From Geodermatophilus bullaregiensis (GTDB lineage Bacteria; Actinomycetota; Actinomycetes; Mycobacteriales; Geodermatophilaceae), in assembly GCF_016907675.1 (NCBI RefSeq), contig NZ_JAFBCJ010000001.1, positions 1,488,001 through 1,552,000 on the forward strand: a DNA stretch of 64,000 nucleotides, read 5' to 3'. Both the position numbers and the translations under genes were made by a program. The notes beneath the pieces are model-generated. The model searched no databases. It had not been told where the DNA came from and saw nothing but the letters and a program-made list of their open reading frames with translations. Every line of letters begins with the position of its first letter. Position 1 is the first letter of the stretch. This document shows, piece by piece, positions 31,932 to 42,361 of the stretch.

Positions 31932-34109
31932 ATGAGCGCCCGAGAGTTCGGCCACTACCGCCTCGAGGAGATGCTCGGCGTCGGGGGCATGGGCGAGGTG
32001 TGGCGCGCCCGGGACACCCGCCGCGACCGGCTCGTGGCCCTCAAGCTGCTGCCGGAGCACCTCAACCGGGACTCCGAGTTCGCCAGCCGGTTCCGCCGCG
32101 AGTCGCACGTCGCCGCCCGGCTGCGCGAGCCGCACGTCATCCCGATCCACGACTACGGCGAGCTCGACGGCCGGCTGTTCATCGACATGCGGCTGGTCGA
32201 CGGCCGCGACCTCGGCCGGCTGCTGGAGGACGGCCCCCTGGCCCCCGAGCGGGCGGTGGCCCTGGTGTCCCAGGTCGCCGACGCGCTGGAGGCCGCCCAC
32301 GCCGACGGTCTGGTGCACCGCGACGTCAAGCCGAGCAACGTCCTGGTGACGCCGAACGACTTCGTCTACGTCGTCGACTTCGGCATCGCCCGCTCGATCG
32401 GCAGCACGCGGACGTCGCTGACCATCACCGGCGCGACGGTCGGGACGCTGGACTACATGGCGCCCGAGCGCTTCACCGACCAGCCGATCGACGGCCGGGT
32501 CGACGTCTACTCGCTGGCCTGCGTGCTCTCCCAGTGCCTCACCGGCCGGCGCCCGTTCGGGGGCGAGGACCTCCCGGCGCTGCTCTACGCCCACCTCTAC
32601 GCCGACCCGCCACGGCCCAGCCAGCTGGTCCCGGGCGTGCCCCCGGCACTCGACGACGTCGTGGCCCGCGGGATGGCCAAGCGCCCCGAGGACCGCTACG
32701 CCACGCCGCGGGAGCTGACCGACGCAGCGCGGGCGGCCCTGCACGAGGCCCCCGCCCCGGTCGCCGCCGCGTGGGGGACGCCCGCCGCGACGGCGACGGC
32801 CCCGCGGTCGGTCGAGCCGGCCGGGACCGCGACCGCCCCGCCCACCGTGCTCGGCCTGCGCTCCGGCGACGGCACGCACAACTCGGTCCAGCAGCTGCCC
32901 TCGGGGCCGGCCGGTCCCCCGTTCGGCGGGCCTCCGCACCCCGGTCCCCCCGGGACGCCCGGCTCCCCGCCGCGCCGGCGCCGCGGCCGGCGGGTCGCGC
33001 TGGTGACCGCACTGGTGCTCGTCCTGGTCGCGGCCGGGGTCGTGGGCTGGCTGTGGCAGCGCGACGACGGCGGGAGCGGCACGGGCGCGGCCGGCACCGG
33101 CACCCCGGGCGGCACGACGGAGAGCACCCCCGGGAGCACGCTGGCGCCCGAGTCGAGCGCACCGGCGACCCCGCCGAGCGAGCCGCCGGCGACCAGCCTC
33201 GCCGTCCCCACCCAGGTCGGGGACCCGATCCAGGTGCCGCCGACGCCCGGTTTCCTGGCGGTCGCGCCCAACGGCCGCTACGCCTACATCGCGCACCGCG
33301 CGGAGGGCATCGTCAGCGTGCTCGACCTGAACTCCCTGGGCGTCGTCTCACGGATCCGGATCGAGGCCGGCCCACCGCAGTTCATCACCTTCTCCCCCGA
33401 CGGCAGCCGCGCCTACGTCACCGTCTCCAACGCCGACTACACCGTGAACGCCGTCGCCTTCCTGGACACCACCACCAACCGGGTGATCCAGTCGGTCCCC
33501 GTGGGCCTGCGGCCGTTCGCGCCGGCCACCTCGCCGGACGGGCGGCTGCTCTACGTCCCGCTGCACAACGAGGGCCGGGTGCAGGTGCTCGACACCACGT
33601 CCGGCACGCAGGTGGCCTCCTACACCGTCCCGGCCAACCCGCACTGGATCGCGGTCTCCGCCGACGGGCGCACCGGGTACGCCGCCAACCACGAGTCCGA
33701 CGTGATGAGCGTGCTGGACCTCGCCGACGCCGGCCGGGTGCTGCAGCAGATCCCGGCCGGTGACTCGCCGCACAGCGTCGCCATCTCACCCGACGGCAGC
33801 CTGGTCGCGGTGGTCGCCTACGACAGCAGCGAGCTGCGCCTGCTCGACACCGCCAGCGGCGAGGTGCGGACGCTGCCGATCGGCCTCAGACCGCAGGACG
33901 TCTCCTGGGCGGCGGACGGCCGGCACCTCTACACCGCCGACGTCGAAGGCGACACGATGTCGGTGGTCGACACCGAGATCCTCGAGGTGACCGCGAGCCC
34001 CACCACGGGCAACAGCCCGACCAGCGTCGCGGTGTCACCGGACGGGGAGCGCGCCTACGTCACCAACCTCGACGACGCGACCGTGGTGGTCTACCAGCTC
34101 ACGGCGTGA
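31932..34109 (+). CDS. Transmembrane Ser/Thr kinase with extracellular seven-bladed propeller (PknD-like)
   Basis: Protein of 725 residues. Residues 1-275 form a Hanks-type kinase: GVGGMGEVW loop, VALKLL (Lys), [10 protein letters not shown] (catalytic Asp), VVDFGIARS (Mg Asp) and YMAPERF. A Thr/Ser-rich activation loop ([15 protein letters not shown]) fits autophosphorylation. A Pro/Gly/Thr linker leads to one transmembrane helix at about 353-373 ([21 protein letters not shown]). Outside, a Ser/Thr/Pro linker precedes seven YVTN-type repeats (about 430-725), each with a PDG or ADG turn, forming a seven-bladed propeller. The layout equals mycobacterial PknD, although PknD uses NHL blades. The ligand is unknown. 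The ATG at 31932 has GAGGAGC upstream. A TACGCT -10 box lies at 31860-31865. Its 3' end overlaps the opposing ABC ATPase gene by 11 bp. Confidence 0.92.
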   Translation: MSAREFGHYRLEEMLGVGGMGEVWRARDTRRDRLVALKLLPEHLNRDSEFASRFRRESHVAARLREPHVIPIHDYGELDGRLFIDMRLVDGRDLGRLLEDGPLAPERAVALVSQVADALEAAHADGLVHRDVKPSNVLVTPNDFVYVVDFGIARSIGSTRTSLTITGATVGTLDYMAPERFTDQPIDGRVDVYSLACVLSQCLTGRRPFGGEDLPALLYAHLYADPPRPSQLVPGVPPALDDVVARGMAKRPEDRYATPRELTDAARAALHEAPAPVAAAWGTPAATATAPRSVEPAGTATAPPTVLGLRSGDGTHNSVQQLPSGPAGPPFGGPPHPGPPGTPGSPPRRRRGRRVALVTALVLVLVAAGVVGWLWQRDDGGSGTGAAGTGTPGGTTESTPGSTLAPESSAPATPPSEPPATSLAVPTQVGDPIQVPPTPGFLAVAPNGRYAYIAHRAEGIVSVLDLNSLGVVSRIRIEAGPPQFITFSPDGSRAYVTVSNADYTVNAVAFLDTTTNRVIQSVPVGLRPFAPATSPDGRLLYVPLHNEGRVQVLDTTSGTQVASYTVPANPHWIAVSADGRTGYAANHESDVMSVLDLADAGRVLQQIPAGDSPHSVAISPDGSLVAVVAYDSSELRLLDTASGEVRTLPIGLRPQDVSWAADGRHLYTADVEGDTMSVVDTEILEVTASPTTGNSPTSVAVSPDGERAYVTNLDDATVVVYQLTA

Positions 34110-35199
34110 CCCCGGCCGGCTCGACCAGCGCCGGGCGCTCGGCCGGGGTGACGGTGACCGCGGTGCCCGGGGTGAGGCCCTGGCTGTCGGCGCTGGGGAC
34201 GTCGGCCTGCACCTCGAGGCCGTCGGGCAGCGCGACCGCCAGGCGCGTGGTGGCGCCGGAGAAGGTGCGGGTGACCACCCGGCCGCTCCCCCGCGGGTCG
34301 GCCTCGACCAGCAGCGCCTCCGGCCGCACCAGCGCGAACGCCGGACCGGCCGCGGCGGGGGCGCCCAGGACCTCGCGGCGCACGCCGAGGAACTCGACGT
34401 CGCCGTCGCCGATGACGGCGGGGATGCGGTTCATCGTGCCGACGAAGCCGGCCACGAACGCCGTCGCCGGGCGCTCGTAGAGCTCGTCGGGCGAGGCCAC
34501 CTGCTCCAGCCGGCCGGCCCGCATGACCCCGACGCGGTCGGCCACCGAGAGCGCCTCGGCCTGGTCGTGGGTGACGAACACCGTGGTGGTGCCGAGCTCG
34601 AGCTGGATGCGGCGGATCTCCTCGCGCAGCTGCACGCGCACCTGGGCGTCGAGGGCCGAGAGCGGCTCGTCGAGCAGCAGCACCTGCGGCGCCACGGCCA
34701 GCGCCCGGGCCAGCGCGACCCGCTGCTGCTGGCCACCGGAGAGCTGGTGCGGGTAGCGCCCGCCGCGATCGGCCAGCCCGACCAGCTCGAGCAGCTCGGC
34801 GGCCCGGCCGGCGCGCTCCTCCCGGCCCCGGCGGCGCACCCGCAGCCCGAAGGCGACGTTGTCGGCCACGGTCATGTTCGGGAAGAGGCTGTAGGCCTGG
34901 AACACCATGCCGACGTCGCGCCTGCTCGGCGGGACGCCGGTGACGTCGCGGCGGTCGAACCACACGCGGCCCTCGTCGACCTGCTCGAAGCCGGCGATCG
35001 CCCGCAGCGCCGTCGTCTTGCCGCAGCCCGAGGGCCCGAGCAGGGCGAGGAACTCCCCGCCGGCGACCTCGAGGTCCAGGCGGTCGAGGGCGAGCACCGA
35101 GCCGTAGCGGCGGGTCAGCCCCTCCAGCCGGACGGCGACCCCCGGCTGCGCGCGCAGGTCGGCGGGGGCGGTGACGCCCGGGGCCGGGACGGCGGTCAT
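34099..35199 (-). CDS. ABC importer ATPase (polyamine/phosphonate/iron type)
   Basis: ATPase of 366 residues. Walker A is GPSGCGKTT, the Q-loop [11 protein letters not shown], the signature [15 protein letters not shown], Walker [13 protein letters not shown] and the switch His [10 protein letters not shown]. Residues of about 240-366 form a TOBE regulatory domain, typical of the PotA/FbpC/PhnT group. The ATG (35197-35199) overlaps the stop of the second permease by 4 nt. It is the last gene of an order binding protein, permease, permease, ATPase. Its stop region overlaps the kinase gene on the opposite strand. Confidence 0.92.
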   Translation of the reverse strand: MTAVPAPGVTAPADLRAQPGVAVRLEGLTRRYGSVLALDRLDLEVAGGEFLALLGPSGCGKTTALRAIAGFEQVDEGRVWFDRRDVTGVPPSRRDVGMVFQAYSLFPNMTVADNVAFGLRVRRRGREERAGRAAELLELVGLADRGGRYPHQLSGGQQQRVALARALAVAPQVLLLDEPLSALDAQVRVQLREEIRRIQLELGTTTVFVTHDQAEALSVADRVGVMRAGRLEQVASPDELYERPATAFVAGFVGTMNRIPAVIGDGDVEFLGVRREVLGAPAAAGPAFALVRPEALLVEADPRGSGRVVTRTFSGATTRLAVALPDGLEVQADVPSADSQGLTPGTAVTVTPAERPALVEPAGVTP

Positions 35200-36104
35200 G
35201 CGGGCTCCTCCTCGCGGCGCCGGCGGTCCAGCGCGGAGATCAGCAACAGCAGCAGCCAGGTGAGCAGCAGCGACAGCACCGAGACGGCCACCGACAGCTG
35301 TGGCTGCGAGCCCGAGACGCGCACGATCCAGGTCGGGAAGGTCTCGAAGCCGAGGATGTTGGCCACCGTGAACTCCCCGAGCACCAGCGCCAGGGTGAGG
35401 AACGCGGCGTTGAGCACCGACGTGCGCAGCACCGGCAGCACCACCGAGGCCATCACCCGCGGCCACGAGGCGCCGAGCACCCGGGCGGCCTCGGTGAGCG
35501 TGCGCAGCTGCGCGCCACGGACGCCGGCGTCCAGCGCCCGGTAGACGAACGGCAGCGCCAGGACGACGTAGACCAGCACCAGGATCCACGGCAGGGCCGG
35601 CTCCTGGAGCGCGAAGAACACCTCGGCCAGCGGCGTCCCGAAGAAGTACTCCGGTGCCCAGGCCAGCACGCTGCGCACGCCCACGACCAGCGCGATCGGC
35701 GGCAGCAGCAGCGGCACGAGGGTGAGCAGCTCGACCAGCGGGCGCAGCCGCGGCAGCCGCAGCTCCACGAGCACCACGGTGGGCACCACGAGCAGCAGGA
35801 CGACCAGCACGGTGAGCGCGGCCAGCGCCAGCGAGCGGCCGAAGTTCTCCGCGAAGCCCTCCGCACCCGGGATGCCCGTGTAGGCGTCCGCGGTCAGCCC
35901 GCCGCGCCCGCGGTCGCGCACGGTGAACCACAGCGAGGCGGCCAGCGGCACGAGGAAGTACAGGCCGAGGACGGCGAAGACCGCCCAGCGCCACCCGCCA
36001 CGACCCCGGCGGCCGGCCCGCACCGGCGCGTCCGGCTCGACGCTGCCGGCGCCGGTCACGCCCGCCGTCAGCGCGCCCGGGGCCGGGCCGGTCGTCGCGC
36101 TCAC
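35196..36104 (-). CDS. ABC importer permease 2
   Basis: Permease of 302 residues with about six membrane helices. Its cytoplasmic EAA loop is EAARVLGASWPRVMASVVLP, which docks the ATPase. The start VSATTGPAPG is a GTG (36102-36104) overlapping the stop of permease 1 by 4 nt. This is the PotC/PhnV-like half of a two-permease importer. Substrate identity cannot be read from it. Confidence 0.9.
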   Translation of the reverse strand: MSATTGPAPGALTAGVTGAGSVEPDAPVRAGRRGRGGWRWAVFAVLGLYFLVPLAASLWFTVRDRGRGGLTADAYTGIPGAEGFAENFGRSLALAALTVLVVLLLVVPTVVLVELRLPRLRPLVELLTLVPLLLPPIALVVGVRSVLAWAPEYFFGTPLAEVFFALQEPALPWILVLVYVVLALPFVYRALDAGVRGAQLRTLTEAARVLGASWPRVMASVVLPVLRTSVLNAAFLTLALVLGEFTVANILGFETFPTWIVRVSGSQPQLSVAVSVLSLLLTWLLLLLISALDRRRREEEPA

Positions 36105-37015
36105 GCCAGCCACCGCGACGTCCGCCGCTGCACCCACGTGTAGAAGACCATCACCAGCCCGACGAGCACGACCATGCCGAGGGCCAGCGCCTTGCCGAGG
36201 TTCTCCGCGCCGACGACGACGTTGCTCGACAGCGAGTCGGCGATCTGCAGCGTCACCAGGGGCACGCTGCTGCCCACCAGCGCCTTGGCGGTGGCGTAGG
36301 CGGCGAACGCCGAGGCGAACAGCAGCATCGTGGCGCCGAGCACCGGTGGGGCGAGCACCGGCCCACCGACGCGGCGCCAGTACTGCCAGCCGCTGGCGCC
36401 GAGGACGTCGGCGGCCTCCCGCCACTGCGGGCGCAGCGCCTCGATCGCCGGGATGATGGTCAGCACCATCAGCGGGACCAGGAAGTACAGGTAGACGACC
36501 GCCAGCCCCGCCGTGGAGTAGAGCGAGAAGCCGTCGAGGCCCAGCGGTCCGGTGAGCACGGCGGTGACCACCCCGGCGTTGCCGATGGTGGCGAGGAAGG
36601 CGAAGGCCAGCGGGACGCCGCCGAAGTTGGCCAGCACGCCGGAGGCGGTGAGCACCAGCCGGCGCAGCAGCCGGCCGCTCCTCGTGCCCTGGCGGGTGCG
36701 GACGATCGCGAAGGCCAGCGCCAGCCCGAGGACGGCGCCGAGGACCGCGGTGACCGCCGACAGCTGCAGGCTGCCGAGGTAGGCGCGGGCGTAGGCGCCG
36801 CCGGTGACCGTGCCGATGTTCGCCGTCGACCAGCTGTCCTCGAAGGTGACCGGGTCGGTGGCGCGGAACGCCTCGACCGCCAGGACGCCGACCGGCAGCA
36901 GCAGGAAGACCGCGACGTAGAGCAGGAAGGGCACCAGGCCCAGCGCGGGCAGCAGACCACCGCGCCGGCGCCCCCTGCGGGACGCCGGCGCGGGGGTGTC
37001 GACGTCGGTGCTCAG
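36101..37015 (-). CDS. ABC importer permease 1 (probable CTG start)
   Basis: Permease of 304 residues with about six membrane helices. Its EAA loop is EAADVLGASGWQYWRRVGGP, and it is the PotB/PhnU-like partner. No ATG, GTG or TTG occurs between the binding-protein stop and the first membrane helix. A CTG at 37013-37015 fits. It overlaps that stop as CTGA, exactly like the other junctions of this operon, and a GGAG sits eight nt upstream. The protein would begin with the codons for LSTDVDTPAPASRRGRR. Confidence 0.88.
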   Translation of the reverse strand: MSTDVDTPAPASRRGRRRGGLLPALGLVPFLLYVAVFLLLPVGVLAVEAFRATDPVTFEDSWSTANIGTVTGGAYARAYLGSLQLSAVTAVLGAVLGLALAFAIVRTRQGTRSGRLLRRLVLTASGVLANFGGVPLAFAFLATIGNAGVVTAVLTGPLGLDGFSLYSTAGLAVVYLYFLVPLMVLTIIPAIEALRPQWREAADVLGASGWQYWRRVGGPVLAPPVLGATMLLFASAFAAYATAKALVGSSVPLVTLQIADSLSSNVVVGAENLGKALALGMVVLVGLVMVFYTWVQRRTSRWLA

Positions 37016-38172
37016 CCGGAGATCTCCTGGTTCCAGCGGGTCGCGACCACCTGCTGGGCGGCGCTCTCCTGCTCCTGCGTCGGGAACTCCGCGGTGCCCT
37101 CGACCGCCGGCAGGGCGGCCAGCGCCTCGGCGTCGGCGGTGCCGGCCTCCTGCATCGACGGCAGCCGGACCGGCCGGGCGCCACCGGCCAGGTACAGGTT
37201 CTGGCCCTCGTCGCTGTAGAGGAACTCCTGCCACAGCCGCGCGGCCGCCGGGTGCGGGGCGTAGGCGCTGATCGCCTGGCTGTAGTAGCTGCCGAAGAGC
37301 CCGTCGGAGGGGACGGCGACCTGCCACTCGACGCCCTGCTCGGCCAGCGTGGGGGTCAGGGCGGCGTTGTTGTAGTCCCAGTCGATGGCCAGCGGCGTCT
37401 CGCCGCTCTGGATGGTGGCCGGGGTGATCTCCACCGGGTTGAAGTTGCCGACCTGCTTGACCTGGGCGAAGAAGTCGATGCCCGGGCCGATGTCGTCGAG
37501 GCTGCCGCCGTTGGCGAGCGAGGCCGCCCAGACGCCGGAGAAGGCGGCCGCGGCCTGGGTCGGGTTGCCGTTGAGCGCCACCTGGCCGGCGTACTGCGGG
37601 TCGAGCAGGTCGGCGAAGGTGGTCGGGCACTCGGCGATCACCGTGGCGTTGCAGCCGATGGAGATGTAGCCGCCGTAGTCGTTGTACCAGTGGCCGTCGG
37701 GGTCCTTCTGCCCCTCGGGGATCTCGTCCCAGGTCGCCACCTGGTAGGGCGCCAGGAAGTCCTGCGCCTGCGCCTGGCGGGCGAACGCGGTACCGAGGTC
37801 GAGGACGTCGGGGGCACGGTCCTGCCCGCGCTGGCTCTCGACGGCGTTGAGCTCGTCCTGGCTGGACCCGTCGGGCGAGGCGCTGTTGACGGTGATCCCG
37901 TACTCCTCCTCGAAGGTGGAGATGATCTCGCCGTAGTTCGCCCAGTCCGGCGGCAGCGCGATGACGTTCAGCTCGCCCTCGGCCTGCGCGGCCTCCACCA
38001 GGGCGTCCATGCCGCCGAGGTCCTCCGCCGAGCGGGCGCTCGCCGCGTCGGAGCCCCCGCCGCTGCCGCCGCCCGAGCCGCCGTCGTCACCCCCGCCGCA
38101 GGCGGCCAGCAACAGGGTCGCGGCGGCCAGCACGGCCGCCGTCCTCGGGGTGGGGGTGGCAGGGCGTCGCAC
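37012..38172 (-). CDS. ABC importer substrate-binding lipoprotein
   Basis: Binding protein of 386 residues with a lipoprotein signal (AAVLAAATLLLAACGGG, lipobox LAAC) and a Gly/Ser/Asp linker. The periplasmic-binding fold of the PotD/Fbp/PhnS class follows: ELNVIALPPDWANYGEIIST, then EEYGITVNSASPDGSSQDEL, LAIDWDYNNAALTP and QEFLYSDEGQNLYLAGGARPV. Candidate substrates are polyamine, 2-aminoethylphosphonate or ferric iron. Lack of an obvious Tyr-Tyr iron motif makes iron less likely, though I cannot be firm. The GTG start at 38170-38172 has GGAGGA five nt upstream. Confidence 0.87.
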   Translation of the reverse strand: MRRPATPTPRTAAVLAAATLLLAACGGGDDGGSGGGSGGGSDAASARSAEDLGGMDALVEAAQAEGELNVIALPPDWANYGEIISTFEEEYGITVNSASPDGSSQDELNAVESQRGQDRAPDVLDLGTAFARQAQAQDFLAPYQVATWDEIPEGQKDPDGHWYNDYGGYISIGCNATVIAECPTTFADLLDPQYAGQVALNGNPTQAAAAFSGVWAASLANGGSLDDIGPGIDFFAQVKQVGNFNPVEITPATIQSGETPLAIDWDYNNAALTPTLAEQGVEWQVAVPSDGLFGSYYSQAISAYAPHPAAARLWQEFLYSDEGQNLYLAGGARPVRLPSMQEAGTADAEALAALPAVEGTAEFPTQEQESAAQQVVATRWNQEISG

Positions 38173-38328
38173 GGGCGTCCTCCTCGACGAGTGGTCCGGG
38201 TGCCCACCGCAGCGGCGGGCCGCCGGCGGTGGGGTCCCGCGGATCGTGACAGAACGGAACCGCCCGCGGCAGGCCGTGCGGGGAGACCTTGGCGAACTCG
38301 TGATGACCGGCGACCGGCGCCGGTGGGC

Positions 38329-39117
38329 TCAGCGGCCGGTGAAGGTGGCCTTGCCGGGGCCCTGCTCGAGGAACGAGCGCATCCCCTCGGCCTGGTCCTC
38401 GGTGTCGAACAGCTCGGCGAACAGCCGGCTCTCCAGCCGCAGGCCCTCCCCCAGCGGGAGGTCGAGCCCGTCGTCGATGGCCCTCTTCGCCGCCGCCAGG
38501 GCCAGCGGGGGGCCGGCGGCGAACTTGCGGGCCATGGCCACGGCAGTGCCGTGCACCTCGTCGTCGGGGACGACGGCGTCGGCCAGGCCGATCTCCAGCG
38601 CCTCCTCGGCGCCGACGTGCCGGCCGGTGAAGACGAGGTCCTTGGCCTTGGCCGGGCCGACCAGGCGGGCGAGCCGCTGGGTGCCGCCGGCGCCGGGGAT
38701 CACGCCGAGCAGGATCTCCGGCTGGCCGACCTTCGCGCCGGCGCCCATGACCCGGAAGTCCGCGCACAGCGCGAGCTCGTAGCCGCCGCCGAGGGCGTAG
38801 CCGGTGATCGCGGCGATGACCGGCTTCGGGATGTGCGCCACGGCGGTGAAGCTGTCGGTCAGCTCCCGGCCCCACGCGACCATCGACCGGCCGTCGAGCT
38901 GGGACATGGCCTTGATGTCGGCGCCCGCGGCGAACACCCGCTCGCCGCCGTAGAGGACGACGGCGCGCACGTCGGCCCGCTCGCCGGCCTCCAGCGCGGC
39001 CGCGCGGACCTCCTGGTGCAGCTGCTCGTCGATCGCGTTCATCTTCGGGCGGTCGAGGCGGATGGTGCCCACCCCGGCCTCCACCGACAGGGTCACGAAC
39101 TCCGGGGCTGCTGCCAT
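38329..39117 (-). CDS. Enoyl-CoA hydratase/isomerase family protein
   Basis: Crotonase-fold protein of 262 residues. The oxyanion-hole segments are FAAGADIKAMSQLDG and ALGGGYELALCADFRV. The hydratase Glu is present in QPEILLGVIPGAGGTQRLARL (Glu in PEILLGV and the second acidic position replaced by Gly-Ala-Gly-Gly). It probably hydrates 2-enoyl-CoA in beta-oxidation. The ATG at 39115-39117 (MAAAPEF) is preferred to the one 6 codons upstream because TATGGT lies seven nt before it. Confidence 0.9.
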   Translation of the reverse strand: MAAAPEFVTLSVEAGVGTIRLDRPKMNAIDEQLHQEVRAAALEAGERADVRAVVLYGGERVFAAGADIKAMSQLDGRSMVAWGRELTDSFTAVAHIPKPVIAAITGYALGGGYELALCADFRVMGAGAKVGQPEILLGVIPGAGGTQRLARLVGPAKAKDLVFTGRHVGAEEALEIGLADAVVPDDEVHGTAVAMARKFAAGPPLALAAAKRAIDDGLDLPLGEGLRLESRLFAELFDTEDQAEGMRSFLEQGPGKATFTGR

Positions 39118-39124
39118 GGGGGGC

Positions 39125-39130
39125 ACCATA
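39125..39130 (-). promoter_or_regulatory. -10 element TATGGT, leaderless start of enoyl-CoA hydratase gene
   Basis: TATGGT on the minus strand lies seven nt before the ATG at 39117, implying a leaderless transcript and deciding the start codon. Confidence 0.5.
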
Positions 39131-39135
39131 GCCAC

Positions 39136-39189
39136 GGCCCCTCCCGGGTCCCGCCCCGAGCCTGCGAGGGGCCGGGAGGAGGTGGTCCC
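39136..39189 (-). repeat. Gene-tail palindromic repeat, copy c (after ABC ATPase stop)
   Basis: This unit of the gene-tail palindrome has core GAGCCTGCGAG and outer arms GGCCCCTCCC with GGGAGGAGGTGGTCCCC. It starts directly after the stop of the lone ABC ATPase and ends just before the -10 box of the next gene. Confidence 0.58.
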
Positions 39190-40023
39190 CTAACCGCGGC
39201 GGCGGGCGGTGTAGCGGCCGTCGGTGCGCTCGAGCGCCAGCGGCAGGCCGAAGGTCTCCGACAGCGCCTCGGCGGTCAGCACGCCGTCGACCGGTCCCAC
39301 GGCGACCACCTCGCCGCCGCGCAGCAGCAGCGCGTGGGTGTAGCCCGACGGGATCTCCTCGACGTGGTGGGTGACCAGCACCTGGGCCGGCGCGTGGGCG
39401 TGGCGGGCGAGGTCGGACAGCCGGCCGAGGAGGTCCTCGCGCCCGCCGAGGTCCAGGCCGGCGCCGGGCTCGTCGAGCAGCAGCAGCTCGGGGTCGGGCA
39501 TGAGCGCGCGGGCGATCTGGGCCCGCTTGCGCTCGCCCTCGCTCAGCGTGCCGAAGGGTCGGTGCGCGATGCCGGCGACGCCCCACTGCTGCATGAGGAC
39601 GGCGGCGCGGGACAGGTCGTGGATGTCGTAGCGCTCCCGCCAGCGGCCGACGACGGCGTACCCCGCGGAGACGACGACGTCGCCGGTCCGCTCCCCCGGC
39701 TCGATCCGCTGGGCCAGCGCCGCGCTGGTCAGGCCGATCCGCGGGCGCAGCTCGAACACGTCGACGGCGCCGAGCGTCTCGCCCAGCAGCCGGACCTCGC
39801 CGCGGGTCGGGTGCACGTGCGCGCCGGCCAGCTGCAGCAGCGTCGTCTTGCCGGCGCCGTTGGGGCCGAGGACGACCCACCGCTGGTCGGGCAGGACGGT
39901 CCAGTCCACCTCCCGCAGGAGGTGCGTCTGGCCGCGGACGACGTCCACGCCGTGCATCTCGACGACCGAGTCAGGTCCGGCGGGGTGGTCGGGGACCGCG
40001 CTGCTCGACACGACCCCATCCAA
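39190..40023 (-). CDS. ABC transporter ATP-binding protein without adjacent permease
   Basis: ATPase of 277 residues: Walker A GPNGAGKTTLLQLAG, signature FGTLSEGERKRAQIARAL, Walker B LLLLDEPGAGLD and switch His VTHHVEEIP. The spacing and the LSEGERKR signature resemble lone ModF/PhoT-like ATPases rather than the TOBE importer type. No membrane partner is adjacent. The start appears to be TTG at 40021-40023 with GGAG five nt upstream; GTG at 40011 is an alternative. It is divergent from glgX with 53 bp between. Confidence 0.82.
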   Translation of the reverse strand: MDGVVSSSAVPDHPAGPDSVVEMHGVDVVRGQTHLLREVDWTVLPDQRWVVLGPNGAGKTTLLQLAGAHVHPTRGEVRLLGETLGAVDVFELRPRIGLTSAALAQRIEPGERTGDVVVSAGYAVVGRWRERYDIHDLSRAAVLMQQWGVAGIAHRPFGTLSEGERKRAQIARALMPDPELLLLDEPGAGLDLGGREDLLGRLSDLARHAHAPAQVLVTHHVEEIPSGYTHALLLRGGEVVAVGPVDGVLTAEALSETFGLPLALERTDGRYTARRRG

Positions 40024-40064
40024 CCCGTCTCCGCCGCCTCCCGCCGACGCGGGTGAGGAGTTGG

Positions 40065-40070
40065 CAGGAT
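40065..40070 (+). promoter_or_regulatory. -10 element CAGGAT, leaderless start of glgX
   Basis: CAGGAT is followed by six nt and then the GTG of glgX. The same geometry is repeated in this cluster. Confidence 0.4.
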
Positions 40071-40076
40071 CGCCGG

Positions 40077-42227
<2,151 letters not shown>

Positions 42228-42242
42228 CGCGGGGCGCGCGAC

Positions 42243-42302
42243 GATCAGGTGACCTGATCCCGGCGCGTCCTCCCCGGCCGCCCACGGTCAGGGAGGACGC
42301 GC
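42243..42302. terminator. Convergent terminator region between glgX and FHA gene
   Basis: A perfect 12-bp stem (42263-42274 with 42291-42302) with a 16-nt loop lies 35 bp after the glgX stop. Just before it, GATCAGGTGACCTGATC (42243-42259) is an 8-bp dyad with a single central base. That is too tight to form a hairpin but resembles a protein-binding site. Confidence 0.55.
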
Positions 42303-42361
42303 TCCGGTGCGGGAGGACGACCTCTCGGCCGGTGGGCGGACGGCGCGCCCGGTCCTGGCGC

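Noticed and set aside
38173-38328. Metal or polyamine operator upstream of the ABC binding-protein gene
   Set aside because: No convincing dyad or known operator pattern was found, so the substrate class cannot be supported this way.
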